This document shows, in pieces, positions 1 through 12,250 of a stretch of 64,000 nt of DNA. The position numbers and the translations under genes are program-made. The stretch is from the NCBI GenBank assembly GCA_947000775.1, contig CAMQGK010000328.1:3257501-3321500 (forward strand). Reading direction: 5' to 3'. The notes under the pieces were generated by a model. That model was given only the letters and a program-made list of their open reading frames with translations, was not told the DNA's origin and did no database searches. The DNA is from Pterois miles (taxonomy: Eukaryota > Chordata > Actinopteri > Perciformes > Scorpaenidae). Numbering within the stretch: the stretch's first letter is position 1; each line of letters opens with the position of its first letter.

Positions 1-1425
1 TTCAGCTTAAAACTAATTGAAATTGAATTAGTAAATCTCTGAATCTCTTTCTGTCACTGATACAAACACAGCATTGATTTCCCTTCAGCGTATCTTCTCC
101 CCCTTCATGTGGCTTATCTTTGTATCTCTTGGCCCGCTGGCAGAATTATGGCTCTAATAACTTTCATCCGAGGCCCCTGTAGCATCAGTAAAATGTTTAC
201 TACAGGAACGCAGAGAGATCCTTTGGTGAAGCTATGCCTTCGTTACAGAGCCTTTGACTCAATTCAACGTGTATAAATATATCCATTTCATTATGGAGGC
301 CAGTCAAATATTTGTTTCAGCGGTTTTCCCCCCATATAATGTAAATTGCTGCAAGCTGTTGCACTTGGAAAATGTTTTCTCATAATGCTTTTCTGCCTTC
401 ACATAAATCACAGCTAAATGTTGCATTCAAATGACTACAGACAGGCAATTTATTCTTGGCTTCCCCTCGTCCCCCTCGAGAGAGGCCTATGGCAAGAGGG
501 TCGCTTCGGTTTTTAATAGCGACTGTCGTTATTTGTTGACAGTTGTTCATCATCGTTTCCAAATTTATTGTCTTTTCTTGAAAGTATTTCTTTGTTTTCT
601 CTGCAGTTATGACCACTGTCAAATGAAGTGAGGGGTGAAAACATGTCTGGAATTAGGCCACTGTGAGGCAATGAGTACATGACATCTTTTTTTCCCCCAA
701 CAGCGAAGTGGGAATTCTTATAATAACCATCCCTGTGTGTTGCTCAAGAAGAGATACTCTCATAAATACCATAAACGTTTTTACAAGAATATTTCTTGTC
801 TCACATTTGGCTTCCATGCTACACCATGTAACCAAACCCAGGACGTGAAATACCACCTCAAATTGACAGTGACATTTTTATTCCCTCAGTGAGGGAGAAC
901 AACTTTAATGATATATCATCTGCCAGCAGATCCAACGGTGACACTGTATTTGCTTAATAACAGAAAGCCGGGGTTGTCCTGTGCGGTGAGTGAGTGCTGA
1001 GTCGCTCTGTGTCAGCTTCAACTGAATTTTACTGGTGGATTTTGGTGAATCTGTCAGCAGTGGCAATCAATGTTAACCCTGAAAAAGTCTGTCACTGTGT
1101 CTTTGCTGCCAGTTAAAGTCTTACATAACAATGACACTGTAAAGCAGACTGAGACCTGTAACCACCTCTGAAACTCTCAAGTGTCATGAAGTGTTAACGC
1201 AAGCTGCAGACGCAAGTCACCTTGTGGTAATGACATGTAGGTGAACAATGTGGGATTTTCTGCAGGATCTATCTGCCCTCAGGACCCAGTGCATGCACTC
1301 TAGGTGTAAAAACAACTGTGCTACCCGTCTGTTTGCAGCGTACCACACACGAAACAACACTCAAATGCCAATATTCCATACACATATATGCAAACAGAAA
1401 TGCTATCATGCTTAGAGTGTAAACA
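1..1425. other. Non-coding, nothing recognised
   Basis: Unique-looking AT-rich sequence. The short open frames have no recognisable motif and overlap on both strands. No repeat family was identified. Confidence 0.5.
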
Positions 1426-1429
1426 ATAT

Positions 1430-2985
1430 TAAAGTGGCAGTCAATCAGCCAAGTTAAGATGGTTTACCAAACACATTTCCTCTCTAATGAACAATTATAT
1501 TACAAACGTGACAAATGTCTGCATTTAAAAGAAAACAAAGCCTTGTTTTATCTGTCGTGGCAAGAGTGCTGCCTTGTTGCAGTACTCTAGTCTGTAACAT
1601 CACAAGTTTGGCTGGCTTGGCTGAGTTACACAGACATAATGGTAGAGACTGTGAAAGACGGAGACTAAGGAGACACAGGACAGAAGAAAACAAAAGACGG
1701 GACACTATTGTATTGCTCCTGGATGTAAAGATGGGTTTTATAATGTTAAAACAAAGAACAAAACAGTCATTTTCATAAACGTGTGCTGACACAGAGATCA
1801 GTTATATTACTGCAGCGCTCCAAGGCCTTCAACAGGTATGGAGTCCAGCTGCAGCTGACTGTCTCCCCGTCTCCTTGTCTCTGTCACCTGTACCTGTCTC
1901 CCCCCCTGTCTCTCTGATCACCTGTATCTGTCTCCCCATCTCCTGTCTCTCTGATCACCTGTACCTGTCTCCCTGTCTCCTGTCTCTCCACCTCTACTGT
2001 CTCAATCAGACCATTCAAATACAGGGTTGCAAAGAAAATAAATGCTGAAAGCACTACTTTAGTCTGAAGCCCACATTATACCGTTTGTCTGCGCAAGTTG
2101 CCAGTAGCTTCTGCTAGCTAGCTGGCTGTCAGCAGCAGCTCTGAGCAGGGTGGACGGGGGAGCCCAAGTCATCACACCGGGGTGTCCGTCGGCTTGAGAT
2201 TAAAACCAGAGACAGGTAATCAGAGAGAGGAGAGGATGGGAGATGGGGAGACAGAGACAGGTGATCAGAGAGAGGGAGAGGACGGGAGATGGGGAGACAG
2301 AGACAGGTGATCAGAGAGAGGAGAGGACGGGAGATGGGGAGACAGAGACAGGTGATCAGAGAGAGGAGAGGACGGGAGATGGGGAGACAGAGACAGGTGA
2401 TCAGAGAGAGGAGAGGACGGGAGATGGGGAGACAGAGACAGGTGATCAGAGAGAGGAGAGGACGGGAGATGGGGAGACAGAGACAGGTGATCAGAGAGAG
2501 GAGAGGACGGGAGATGGGGAGACAGAGACAGGTGATCAGAGAGAGGAGAGGACGGGAGATGGAGAGACAGACAGATGATCAGAGAGAGGAGAGGACGGGA
2601 GATGGAGAGACAGACAGATGATCAGAGGGCTCTTTCAGTGTCACTATAGCGAGTGCTGCAGTAACGTTACTGATCTCTTTTTCAGTAGCAGTTTATGAAA
2701 TGGACAGTTTTGTTCCTGGTTTAAAACACTGTAAAACTCATCTTTACATCCAGGAACCATAAAATAGTCCTCTTTTGTTTTCTCTACCGTTGTATCTGTG
2801 TAACTCAGCCCAGCTAACCAACCTCATGACATGACAGACCAGACTTCTCTCTCCACAAACAATGACACAAAGCAGCTTTTTCTCTGTTAAATGCCATTTG
2901 TCATGTTTTCTATATACTTGTTTATTAGAGCAGAAATCCCTTTAGTAAACCAGCTTAACTTGGTTGCCCAATTCACTTTACAGTG
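1430..2985. mobile_element. Fold-back (long inverted repeat) element with minisatellite inner arms
   Basis: The left arm (about 1430-1835) recurs in reverse complement on the right (about 2640-2985). Matching blocks include GGCTGAGTTACACAG at 1618-1632 against its complement near 2796-2811, and CTGGATGTAAAGATG at 1719-1733 against 2739-2753. Others are GTTTACCAAACACATTTC against its counterpart near 2930-2955, and GATCAGTTATATTACTGCAG against about 2655-2675. Inside these, CTGTCTCC/GATCACC repeats (1860-1995) oppose an expanded 45-bp array (2235-2626). The centre (about 2000-2220) is unique. Outer ends and target duplications were not resolved. No transposase is visible. Confidence 0.8.
2235..2626 (+). 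repeat. 45-bp minisatellite, about 8.5 copies
   Basis: Tandem GGTGATCAGAGAGAGGAGAG-GACGGGAGATGGGGAGACAGA units with a period of exactly 45 bases, near identical; the last two units carry a changed GGAGAGACAGACAGAT segment. Because 45 is a multiple of three, long open frames run through it, but they encode only the repeat and are not a gene. Reverse-complement partial copies lie at 1860-1995. Confidence 0.93.
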
Positions 2986-2989
2986 TACG

Positions 2990-5440
2990 TATTTTGTTGA
3001 TCCATATACTCATAACGCATCAAACAGATCTGATAATTACTCCAGTGGCATGGTCCCTCGTTCATTACAGCAGAGTCATGATTATGTTTAAGTTAGCTAT
3101 TTTACAAATAATCCAGTTTCAGCTCCTCAACTGGGATACCAACACTGCACTGTTTACATGCAGATCTCTCCTACACACCACTTTCTGATGCGCTTCAAAC
3201 ACACATCCGCACGCACACACACCAAATGTACGCAAGCAAGTTTCATCAGCAATTCAAACGAGGACTAGAGAGCAATGAAACTCACCTTTTCACATCTGAC
3301 ACCCGAGCGTTAACACCGCCGCACTAACGTTAGCTAGTTGTGCTAATTAGCTAACGTCACTTCCTTCAGTGGTGTCCGGACTTGACCGCTCGCTCCCGGA
3401 TCAATATATCTAACATTAATATATCTTGTGGATCTCTCCGTCCCTTCTGGAGTACTTACTCCCTTTCTCTAGTCCTTTTCTATTCAGACAATTTCACTCA
3501 TTTAGGCATGCTGCCATATTTTCCTCTTCACATTGCACTTGTTTGGGTTTTCTCGAAATCAACTGGACTGTTGACAGCAGGCCAGGCTGCTATTGGCTAC
3601 TGAGAGCTGGGGGCGGGATATAGCAGTGCAGGTGCACCGTGATTGACACATTCCTCAGCAAATCGTTGCGCTTACAGAACGCATGACGTACGAGCAGACA
3701 AGTAATCATTGGATGTTTTTGGTCCTCCTTGTTTGAGGATTATAGCAGGAGAAAAGTCGGATAATCTAAGATTCAAGCTGGATATTAATTACAAGGATGC
3801 TTTCTGTCGACTTGAAAAAGAGAGTATTTCTCATTTAGTCTTTGTTTGTTTATTCTTTTTATTAATGAATTCAAACAGTATAGCTCCATCATACCAAATA
3901 TCGAAACAAAAAAGACTGTTAAATTATTAAATGATTATAATATGATGTATTGTATATCACATAAACTGTGGCATTGTGAAATGTATATGCAATTATTTTA
4001 TTTTTGTCTGCTACTCTGTTAATGAGCATGAGCTCGAAAAAGAAAGCATTATAATAAAAAAAGTTAAATTTTGCTTCATGCCAGGAGATGTATCACCAGT
4101 GAAAGATCAACATTAAAGTCCCCATGGGAAATAGCTACAGCACAGTAATTAATCTGGTGAACAAACATAGTCCACGATAGTAAAGGAAAAAAGAGAGGTA
4201 TACATTTCATGTATCCAAACAGTGATTCAGCAGTAGCCTATGGTGGCTAGCTTACGGGATAGCATTAAGCTGATCATAGAAAAACTAAATTCATCTCAAT
4301 CAATAATCACAACAGCTGTAATAAAAGGCAGATAATGCTCCAACAAGGGCATTCAGGAAGTAGATAAAAGATGTATCTCAATACCCACTTGGTCACAATG
4401 CATTTTTCCCCTTGATATCTTAAAATGTTTGAGTTTTACTGCAGTGCACAGATGTCACTTAGTGGTTCCAGCATTGTCAATGACAAAAGTTAAATAAATA
4501 AATGTCCATTGGGTTGTCATGGTTATTGGGCTGCGACGTCTTTTTTCGGGAAGCCCAGATACTGGACGGGGTCCCTGGAACATGTCAAGGATTAGAAAAC
4601 TTGTTGGGGGTTGTGTGATATTGTCAAGGGTCCCACAGTCCTGTTTACTGGTCTGGACCTGGTGGACTTATGACAGACATATACGGCCATGAAGAAACAG
4701 CGAAGGTAATTTGATCTGATTCATTTGAAAAATTATGTTGATGAGTCAGTTTGTAAAGCGCATTGAGAGTAGACATGTGGTTAGCTCAACAGTGTGAATA
4801 CTGTGAAACATGCAATTTTATTATTATTATTATTATTATTATTATAAGTTACAGTTGTGGAGGAGCATGCAGATAAAGCACCTTAGTGTAGAGAGAGCAG
4901 AAGCTTTTTAATAAATAGATAGATAGACAGACAGACAGATTGATAGATAGATAAGTGCATTAAATAGCAAACAGGCAGAGATTTCAAACACAGCTTCTAT
5001 TTTACAGATGGTTTCATGAGAGGAGTAGAAGAGATTGAACACTCTGGTTACAGTGAAGTGAAATGAGTAATTCAATATGAACATTGTGCTCCTTTAATTA
5101 AATGATGGAATCCCAAATATGCTTTGTGACACAATGACAGCGGCAGAGAGACGAAGACACCCAGAGACAGAGAGACAGGTCAGTGAGGACATTCAGAAAT
5201 AAAGACAGAAATACCTCAAACCGAGAGACGCAGTTTTTATATTGATGTTTTAACACAGATTACATCACAAATAACAAAAAAAAGCATCAGTATGGACAGC
5301 AAACAATGCTCTTAAATAAAATTTAAAAACTAATAGTCAATTAGTAGATCATTAGAAACAATCAACTATTTTGATAATAATAGTAAAATAATAATAATAG
5401 TAAACAATAAGTAAATAAGTAATTTTTCAAGCATTTTTAC
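2990..5440. other. Non-coding, nothing gene-like
   Basis: No exon with splice signals was found. Microsatellites at 4817-4960 are listed separately. The 3300-3700 part has more CpG and TTAGCTA-type motifs common in fish intergenic DNA. Confidence 0.45.
4817..4940 (+). repeat. (ATT)n and (GATA/GACA)n microsatellites
   Basis: (TTA)n at about 4817-4845 and a short (ATAG/ACAG)n tract at about 4911-4960. Confidence 0.85.
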
Positions 5441-5446
5441 AAGTTT

Positions 5447-5490
5447 AAATTTCCCCACTGTGGGATAATAAAGGAAATCTTATCTTTTAA
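5447..5490 (+). mobile_element. Orphan L2/SINE 3' tail
   Basis: TTTCCCCACTGTGGGATAAT, then AAAGGAAATCTTATCTT, matches the 3' end shared by the L2 LINE and the SINEs. No coding or tRNA-like part is visible upstream, so this is probably a heavily 5'-truncated insertion. Confidence 0.65.
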
Positions 5491-5699
5491 GTTACAAAAA
5501 ACAATTATGTCTTAAGCTGATTTAAAGGGACAGTCCAGAGTTTAATATTGCACTGACTCGCGAGAGACATGTTTAAACAAAGTGGTCAAAAACAAACACA
5601 GTGGATCCTACATTTCCCATAATGCAGCATGCTTCATTAGATTTCACCCCCTTGCAATGGCAACTTCTTTCAAACTCCCAATTCTGTTTGACTGTTATC

Positions 5700-6235
5700 A
5701 GGACATGACATTGGCGTCGTTATCAGTCGCTATAAGCCCCATAGATGTGGGTCGTTAGGGGCCTTAAAAATGAAAAAAAGGTGAAAATTAAAAGTAAAAT
5801 GCTCTAATATGTAAAACTAAATGAACGTGTCACGTTTTGAGCACAACCAAAGAGGCTTCTTTAAGTTTATGCAATAAAAGTACAACTTATTTCAGTTTAG
5901 TCAATAAAAGTACAACTTTCTTTAGGTTTTGGTAACAAAACTACAACTTCTTTAGTTTTAGACAACAAAACTACAACTTCTTAGTCTGAGACAATAAAAC
6001 TACAACTTCTTAAGGTTTAGGCAATAAAACTACAACCTCTTTAGTTTTAGGCAACACAACTTTAGAGGGAAACATTGTGTTTTGGGTGAAAATAACTATG
6101 AACACAAAGACATTGCTGGTTTCTTTCAGAATGCAAACTAGAAGATCAAAAGGTCGCTGTCGTGTTTTTTTATTCCTTCTTTCTGTGATCTACCATGTGA
6201 GTAGATGATAAAACTGATACCATAACACCTATTTA
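5700..6235 (+). repeat. Dispersed element E with internal 30-bp minisatellite, copy 1
   Basis: Flank CTATAAGCCCCATAGATGTG is followed by about seven 30-bp units (AACAAAACTACAACTTCTTT-AGTTTTAGGC type, 5855-6065), then flank TTCTGTGATCTACCATGTGA. The same order occurs at 11065-11660 in the same orientation. Its class is unknown. Confidence 0.8.
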
Positions 6236-7047
6236 ATAGTGACAACTGTCTAATTGGCTGTTATTTATTCTCACTTTGCTTCAGAGAGGAGAAAACAGGT
6301 TTTCATGGGATAATTCCTTGTGATGAGTAAACTGTAAAATGCACCTACAAACTTCAGAATCTGACCTTTCCAACAACTTCATCACACGAACACTTCAAAG
6401 TTGTAGAAATGAGACGTCGCTCTGTTTCTCTGACGGCTCCGCAATGATGTGAACAGGGTATAATTACCAGTGACTTTAATGAACAGTAGGCTCACAGACA
6501 GTATATACATCTTCATAATACTACTGATACCACAACGTTGGTATTACATGACACAGACACCAGACCTCTTGTCTGGATACATTTAGAAATGTTGATTGAA
6601 AAACAAACAATTTGGATGGTAAACCCACTTTGGTTTTAGTGACATTATTTTTTATACTCAGAGCTTCAAACTGCATTTCTGCTGCGTCACGCTCCGTATC
6701 TTTCCTTCAGATTTTCTCATCCCGTGCATGCTACGGCGTCTACAGCCGGTCGAGTCATGGATTCAACAGATCACCATTAATCACACCGTGACCTTCCTCT
6801 CAACCAGGCCCATCTAAAGCTCATTCATCCCCATTTGCCATGCAGCTCTGCGGGTCGATAATTGGCAAAGCAAAACACAGATTAAACCCAATTTGGAGGG
6901 TTTCAACTTGAAGCTTAGCAGAGACAGCCGGGCTCAGGCTGAACTGGAGTTCACTGCGCTCTGGTCCTCGCTGCCTGTCTGAGGCTGCACCGGGAGGGGA
7001 CCGCAAACCTAAATCAAACCAGTCTGTTCTCTCTGTTTGTGTTTGCA

Positions 7048-7078
<31 letters not shown>

Positions 7079-8365
7079 AGAGCATGCAACTGTTCACTTC
7101 TCCCTGCGTTACCATCCCTAATAGAAACCAACTTTCAGGGTTCAAACTCCATTTGTCCCATTAACCTATTAGCTTAAAGTTTAATTGCAGGATGTCGTAA
7201 AATGATTTGGTCTATGAGTAATGACAATATTTCGGCTCCGTAATGGCCAGAACAAAGCAAACTAAAGCAAAGCTAAGCAAAGGCGGTTGTTTTTCTTCCT
7301 CACGGCATGTCTGGGCTGCAGATTTGGGCCTTTACCTCGCCGTGTCGGTCGGATAATTGTTTACTGGCGAGGTTTTTGTTGCATGAGGACAACATCATGG
7401 CAGGATAACAAACTAATGACTAATTTCATGGCTATTGAGTCATTTTTAAAAAGACCATCACAAGGATCAACTTTAAAGAGCGATTGTGACTAATCCAACA
7501 GCAGGTACTCAAGGTATGGTCGGCAAGGTATAATTCCCTTGTAAAGTGAAAAAAGAAATGTTTTAAGATGTCTCCAAATCAGCTTTTAAACAACTTTAAA
7601 GGCCTTTAAAAAAACATAATCCACTTTAATTCATCAAACCCGTGATTCAAAATAAGCAGAGGAGACCACATTCCTCTCTGCAACCATGGGAGATGACCCC
7701 TAGGTGGCAGCGTACCTCATGAAACCTCCACCACTGTAACAACAACATCACTCCAATTACAAAACCTCCTCAATTGTCCTCCCTTTTATTTGCTCCGCGG
7801 GGCAACGAAACTGGATGACAGTGTGTCCGAGCACTCGATAAGTTATGATCAGCTGCCCCGGCTCTCGCTCCCGCCCTTTAAACAGCAGCTTGATAGGATC
7901 TGTGAGGCGCGCTGGGCATGTATAGTGTTACTCTCATCAAAGGGGACTGAATGGGGGTGAATGGAGGATGATGTGTGTACTGCCTCTGCTTAGTGGAGGC
8001 ATTTCCAGCTGGCGCCAGGGCAGAGGAAACCCACTGAGACACACAACAACACACACAGACACAGGGGTCAGCCTGGATTCACCCTCCTCCTCCTCCACCA
8101 CCACCTCCATGCCTCTTGGCCTCCACCGCCTCCTCTTCTTCTACCCAAACCCTCAACCCCCCGCCTTCTCTTCCCAGGCCTGGCCGCCTCTCATCTGCTC
8201 TCTCTCTCTTGTTCGTCTTTTCTTCTGCTTTTTCTACCACCTCTCTGCTGTCTCCTTTTCTCTTCTTCGCTTACTTAACAAACTTGCACGTTAAGTACAT
8301 TTATTGCACTTAAAAATACTCTAAAGAGCCAGTTCAGTAATATTTTTTAGCATTTTACTTACAGT
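6236..8365. other. Non-coding, nothing gene-like
   Basis: Mixed sequence with a GT microsatellite at 7047. The 7680-7960 stretch is less AT-rich and could hold a conserved element, but I see no exon. A frame at 7968-8294 has a serine/proline/CT-rich bias and no domain. Confidence 0.45.
7047..7074 (+). repeat. (GT)n microsatellite
   Basis: Pure GT run of about 14 units. Confidence 0.9.
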
Positions 8366-8800
8366 TCAAGCTGCAGTGGGTAGAAATAGAGCAAATATGA
8401 TTAAAAAGTTATTTTAACAAACAGTCCCTATTCCTTACTCACAAACTCCAATCAAATGGTCAAACCAGGCAGCGCTAATCAAATACTGTATGAATCAGTG
8501 TTAATCAATGAAACATCTTGTAGTTACTGTTTAGCTGTAAAATGAGAAAGTTTGTGACTCGGTAGCCATGCTGAGATCAGTTGAGGAAATACCAAGCACT
8601 GGCCACCAGCCGGAGCACAGCCAATAGGAACGCTTTCTCTGCAGTGACCTGTGATTGGTCAAAGTTTCCTATCAAGGCTAGATTTACTAAAACCTGAAAA
8701 CAGAGCCATGAGGAGGTGCTGAAGTCTAGTTTTCTCTCAGAACACTTGAATTACAATATGCTGAAAGGTTATTATGGAAGTTTTGCTGCACATGCACAAT
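8366..8800 (-). mobile_element. MITE family B copy (TTAAAGCTGCAGT ends), diverged
   Basis: Reverse-orientation relative of the elements at 44762 and 51343. Shared blocks are AGCTGCAGTGGGTAGAAATAG, CATCTTGTAGTTACTGTTTA, CCAATAGGAACGCTTTCTCT and ATGCTGAAAGGTTATTATGG. The middle is shortened. Confidence 0.7.
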
Positions 8801-9375
8801 GTTCATGCTAAATGTGCCAAATGGGGTCAACCACCCACACACTTTGCTACTGGTTGAAGCTGCAATTTTGCTGGTCAAAGTTCACTAAAGTTAAACTCCA
8901 CGCAATAGAAAGACAAATTTCGTGCATGTGTGACTGTGGCCTGCAAGCACTGAACAGGAACAGCCAATCAGAGAAGGATTTACCCCTCATCTGTCAAATA
9001 GAGAGACTAAGTCCCGCCCCCTTATGGTGGACCACCATAGGATCTTATTTTGGAAAAAATATGAACGGTAGTCAACAAATAATTTTATGATCCCATTTGA
9101 CTTGCACCATGAATCACACATATGACGTTTTTTCAATTTAAAAGATAATTTTGCAAGTCAAGAAAGTCTCAGTTTGTTGTAAAACTGTTGGAAGTTTTAG
9201 ACTGTGAAAATACATCAGAAAGTCAACACATCCAACAGTGTCGTAGTGACGTCTCTCTCTGAAGCTACGATGTCTGTGTGTTCAGACACCTTTCTATCAG
9301 AACCAGCATTAATTTTTTTTTTATCAACGTCAGCTACAGTAGCTCTTCTATTGGATCAGACAGCCTTCACTCACC

Positions 9376-9720
9376 ATGTGCGTCAGTGAGCCTTCGCCGC
9401 CCATGACCCTATCGCCGGTTCACCAGTTTTCCGTCCTTGAAACCCTTTTGGTCGGTCCTGACCACTGCAGACCGGGAACATCACACAAGACCTGCAGTTG
9501 TGGAGAAGCGCTGACCCAGTCGTCTAGCCATCACAAATGTCAAAGTTGCTCACATCCTCACGCTGCCCACTTTTTCTGCTTCCAACACGTCGACTTCAAG
9601 GACAAAATGTTCACCTGCTGCCTAATATATCCCACCCACTGCCAGGAGCCATTGTGACAAGATTATAAATATTCACTTCACCTGTCAGTGGTCATAATGT
9701 TGTTAATGTTATGGTTGATT
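9376..9720 (+). repeat. Interspersed teleost repeat fragment
   Basis: Contains ACCCAGTCGTCTAGCCATCA, TCCCACCCACTGCCAGGAGC and CACCTGTCAGTGGTCATAAT, blocks I recall from a high-copy fish repeat. The open frame through it (93 codons) is incidental. The class is unknown to me. Confidence 0.5.
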
Positions 9721-9721
9721 G

Positions 9722-9850
9722 GTCACAAGTCGTGAACTCTGACCTTTCAGAAACTTTCCACTTACGAGGTTGTGAATACGATATGCGAGGGGGGCGTTCA
9801 TATAGACTCCTCTTGTAAACACGGTAAACACCATCCCATTTGAAGGCACC
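9722..9850 (-). repeat. Dispersed repeat F, short copy
   Basis: CACAAGTCGTGAACTCTGAC and TACGAGGTTGTGAATACGAT are the reverse complement of blocks in the copies at 25040 and 41600. Confidence 0.6.
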
Positions 9851-10540
9851 ATAAGTCCCAAATTTCACTTTTTAGCAGTTTGATAAATATGGACCCTGCT
9901 CTCTATCCCACCTTCCTCCCTGTTTTATCTCCTCCTGCTCTCAGTCTACACATCTTGTCCATTTTGTTGATGCTACTCAAGAGGAATAACGCCTCTCGTC
10001 TGATCAGCTTCAGATGCACAGGAAAAGACAGCTTTTAATCCGCCACAAAGCTTCGTCCCTCCTCTCCCGCATTTGAGTGACATCAGGGCTCAGAGGACTT
10101 TGATTCCAGTGGGATGTTATTAGCGGCTAAATGACTCTTGGCACGGCCCTCCCTCCAGTCTTCAGGGGGTGGTGGTGGTGGTGGGGGGACTCTGAACGGT
10201 CAGGACAAATTAAAAAGCCAACCTGCTATTTTACTGTTCAGATCTGTTGATGCTATAAAGCAGGAAAATGGGGCTTGGCGGCCTTTACGTGACTACCCGG
10301 CTGATTTTACGTGATTTTCCACCGGCCCTGAATCTAAGCCTTTTTTTGGCACAACACGCTCTGCCTTGACCAAGCATGGGATCTGTAAATGCCCTAATAA
10401 ATATTTTTTAGCACTTTATTTAGTTCCATGCCCTGGGCCAACAGCATCTAAAGTATGTCACCCAGTGAGGGTGGGGAGAGAAAAGACCCTAAAGGCTAAA
10501 CAGGGCGTAATGTAGATTTAATTAACAAGCAAAGCATGGG

Positions 10541-10595
<55 letters not shown>

Positions 10596-10711
10596 GCAGA
10601 CACAGATGCACACGTGAAAATATAAAGACACACAAAAACTTTAGCAAACACACACATAACTGTAGGTTAATGATTTCATGCTCACACACACACACACTTC
10701 TAACAAGGCAA

Positions 10712-10753
<42 letters not shown>
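10541..10753 (+). repeat. Clustered (CA)n microsatellites
   Basis: CA runs at about 10541-10592, 10682-10697 and 10712-10753, separated by short unique stretches. Open frames here are the dinucleotide repeat only. Confidence 0.95.
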
Positions 10754-10755
<2 letters not shown>

Positions 10756-11064
10756 TGTGAAACTATGTGAGTGTAAATGAGATGCAGACAGACTCACAGC
10801 AGTGAACCCGACAGAGAGAGAGAGGATGTGGCTTGGCTTTGAATTGCTAAAACTAAAGTTTGAGGAGGAAGGAGTCATATTTTGAATTCTATGCATACTG
10901 ATCATCTCTGAGCAACGGAGCGTTAAAGGAGCTGCATGTTTTATTTCTGCTGGTTATTTAAGATTACAGCTTTTTTTTTTTTTTTACTTCAAAACACACT
11001 CTGAATAGAAAATGTTTCACAAAGAGTATAGAAGTGGGCGCTCAAGTCAACCGTTATCAGTTAT

Positions 11065-11660
11065 ACCATTAAACGGGTGTTATCTGCCACTATAAGCCTC
11101 ATAGATGTGGGTCATCAGGGGCCTACTACACCTACTACGTTGTAAAAGTGAAAGTGAAACTTAAAGCAGCACGAAAAAGGCTTCTTTAGGTTTACACAAC
11201 AAAACTACAATTTCTTTACATTTAGGCAACAAAACTACAACTTCTTTAGGTTTAAGCAACAAAACTACGACTTCTTTAGATTTAGGCAACAAAACTACAA
11301 CTTACTTAGGTTTAGACAACAAAGCTACAACTTCTTTAGGTTTAGAGAATAAAAGTACAACTTTTTTAACTTTAGGCAAACAAAACTACAACTTATTAAG
11401 GTTTAGGCAAATAAAACTACAACTTCTTTTGGTCTGGACAACAACAGTACAACTTCCTTAGGTTTAGGCAAAAAAATAGTTAAATTTAGGGAAAAACACT
11501 GACATCCCAGTCTCCTGGGTGAAAACTTGGTTTTGTTCATACTACAGCGCCTGACTTCCTCTTCATAATTACTACAGTCACTAGAGGTCGCTGTCGCGTC
11601 GTCTTTTATTCCTTCTCTCTGCGATCTACCATGTGAATAGATGATAAAACCTACTAGTGG
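11065..11660 (+). repeat. Dispersed element E with internal 30-bp minisatellite, copy 2
   Basis: Second copy of the element at 5700-6235. Flanks CTATAAGCCTCATAGATGTG and TCTGCGATCTACCATGTGAA bracket about nine to ten units of period 30 (11180-11470). The copies differ in unit number and by scattered substitutions, so the array has changed since they separated. Confidence 0.8.
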
Positions 11661-12204
11661 GTGTTGTAGGCCACTAGTTGTATGCAAAGGTGAGACTGCA
11701 TTTTTTAAGAACAAAGTGCATTACAGTATCAAAGGTAAATTGTATTTCTGACCAGAACAGCCCGTCATTGATTTACAGTCAACAATATGGTGCATAAATG
11801 TTACTGATTAAATTGAAACTGTTAAATCCTGCTGCCTCTGGTTTGTTTTTAAGGGCAATTGTGAATTATCAGTAAAAAGGCAGCGTAGCTATACTCGTTT
11901 TGTAGGATGATCCTTCATTTTACTTGAAGTGGCTGAAAAAGGGTAAATAATGGTAAGATAATTATGAAGTAATAGAAGGTTACTAGCAGTTTCTCATTAT
12001 GACGTATCACTTAACTTGACGGGGCACGAACAAAGTAATTCATTCCCGTAATTAGCGATTAATGATTAGTCTCACTTAATTAGTTTTGTGCAGCTCAGCA
12101 GCTGCTTTGAATGAGGAATGACTCATGTAGAAAGCAGCTCAACCCAGTTACTTCAGCATTATATGATGTTTCATTAAGATAGTACTAGTACTATATCGGT
12201 AGAA

Positions 12205-12250
12205 GTAAGATAAGATAAGATAAGATGAACCTTTATTAAAATTGAAATTC
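12205..12250 (-). mobile_element. L2-type 3' tail fragment
   Basis: (AAGAT)n followed by GAACCTTTATT, the reverse complement of an L2-like (ATCTT)n tail. It is short and degenerate. Confidence 0.45.

Noticed and set aside
2243..2621. 111-codon repeat protein with a 15-residue period
   Set aside because: The frame is open only because the minisatellite unit is 45 bases, a multiple of three. No start context, splice sites or domain.
10522..10905. Open frames rich in cysteine-valine or threonine-histidine, here, at 15434-15857 and at 33232-33639
   Set aside because: Translations of CA/TG and TA dinucleotide repeats, open on both strands.
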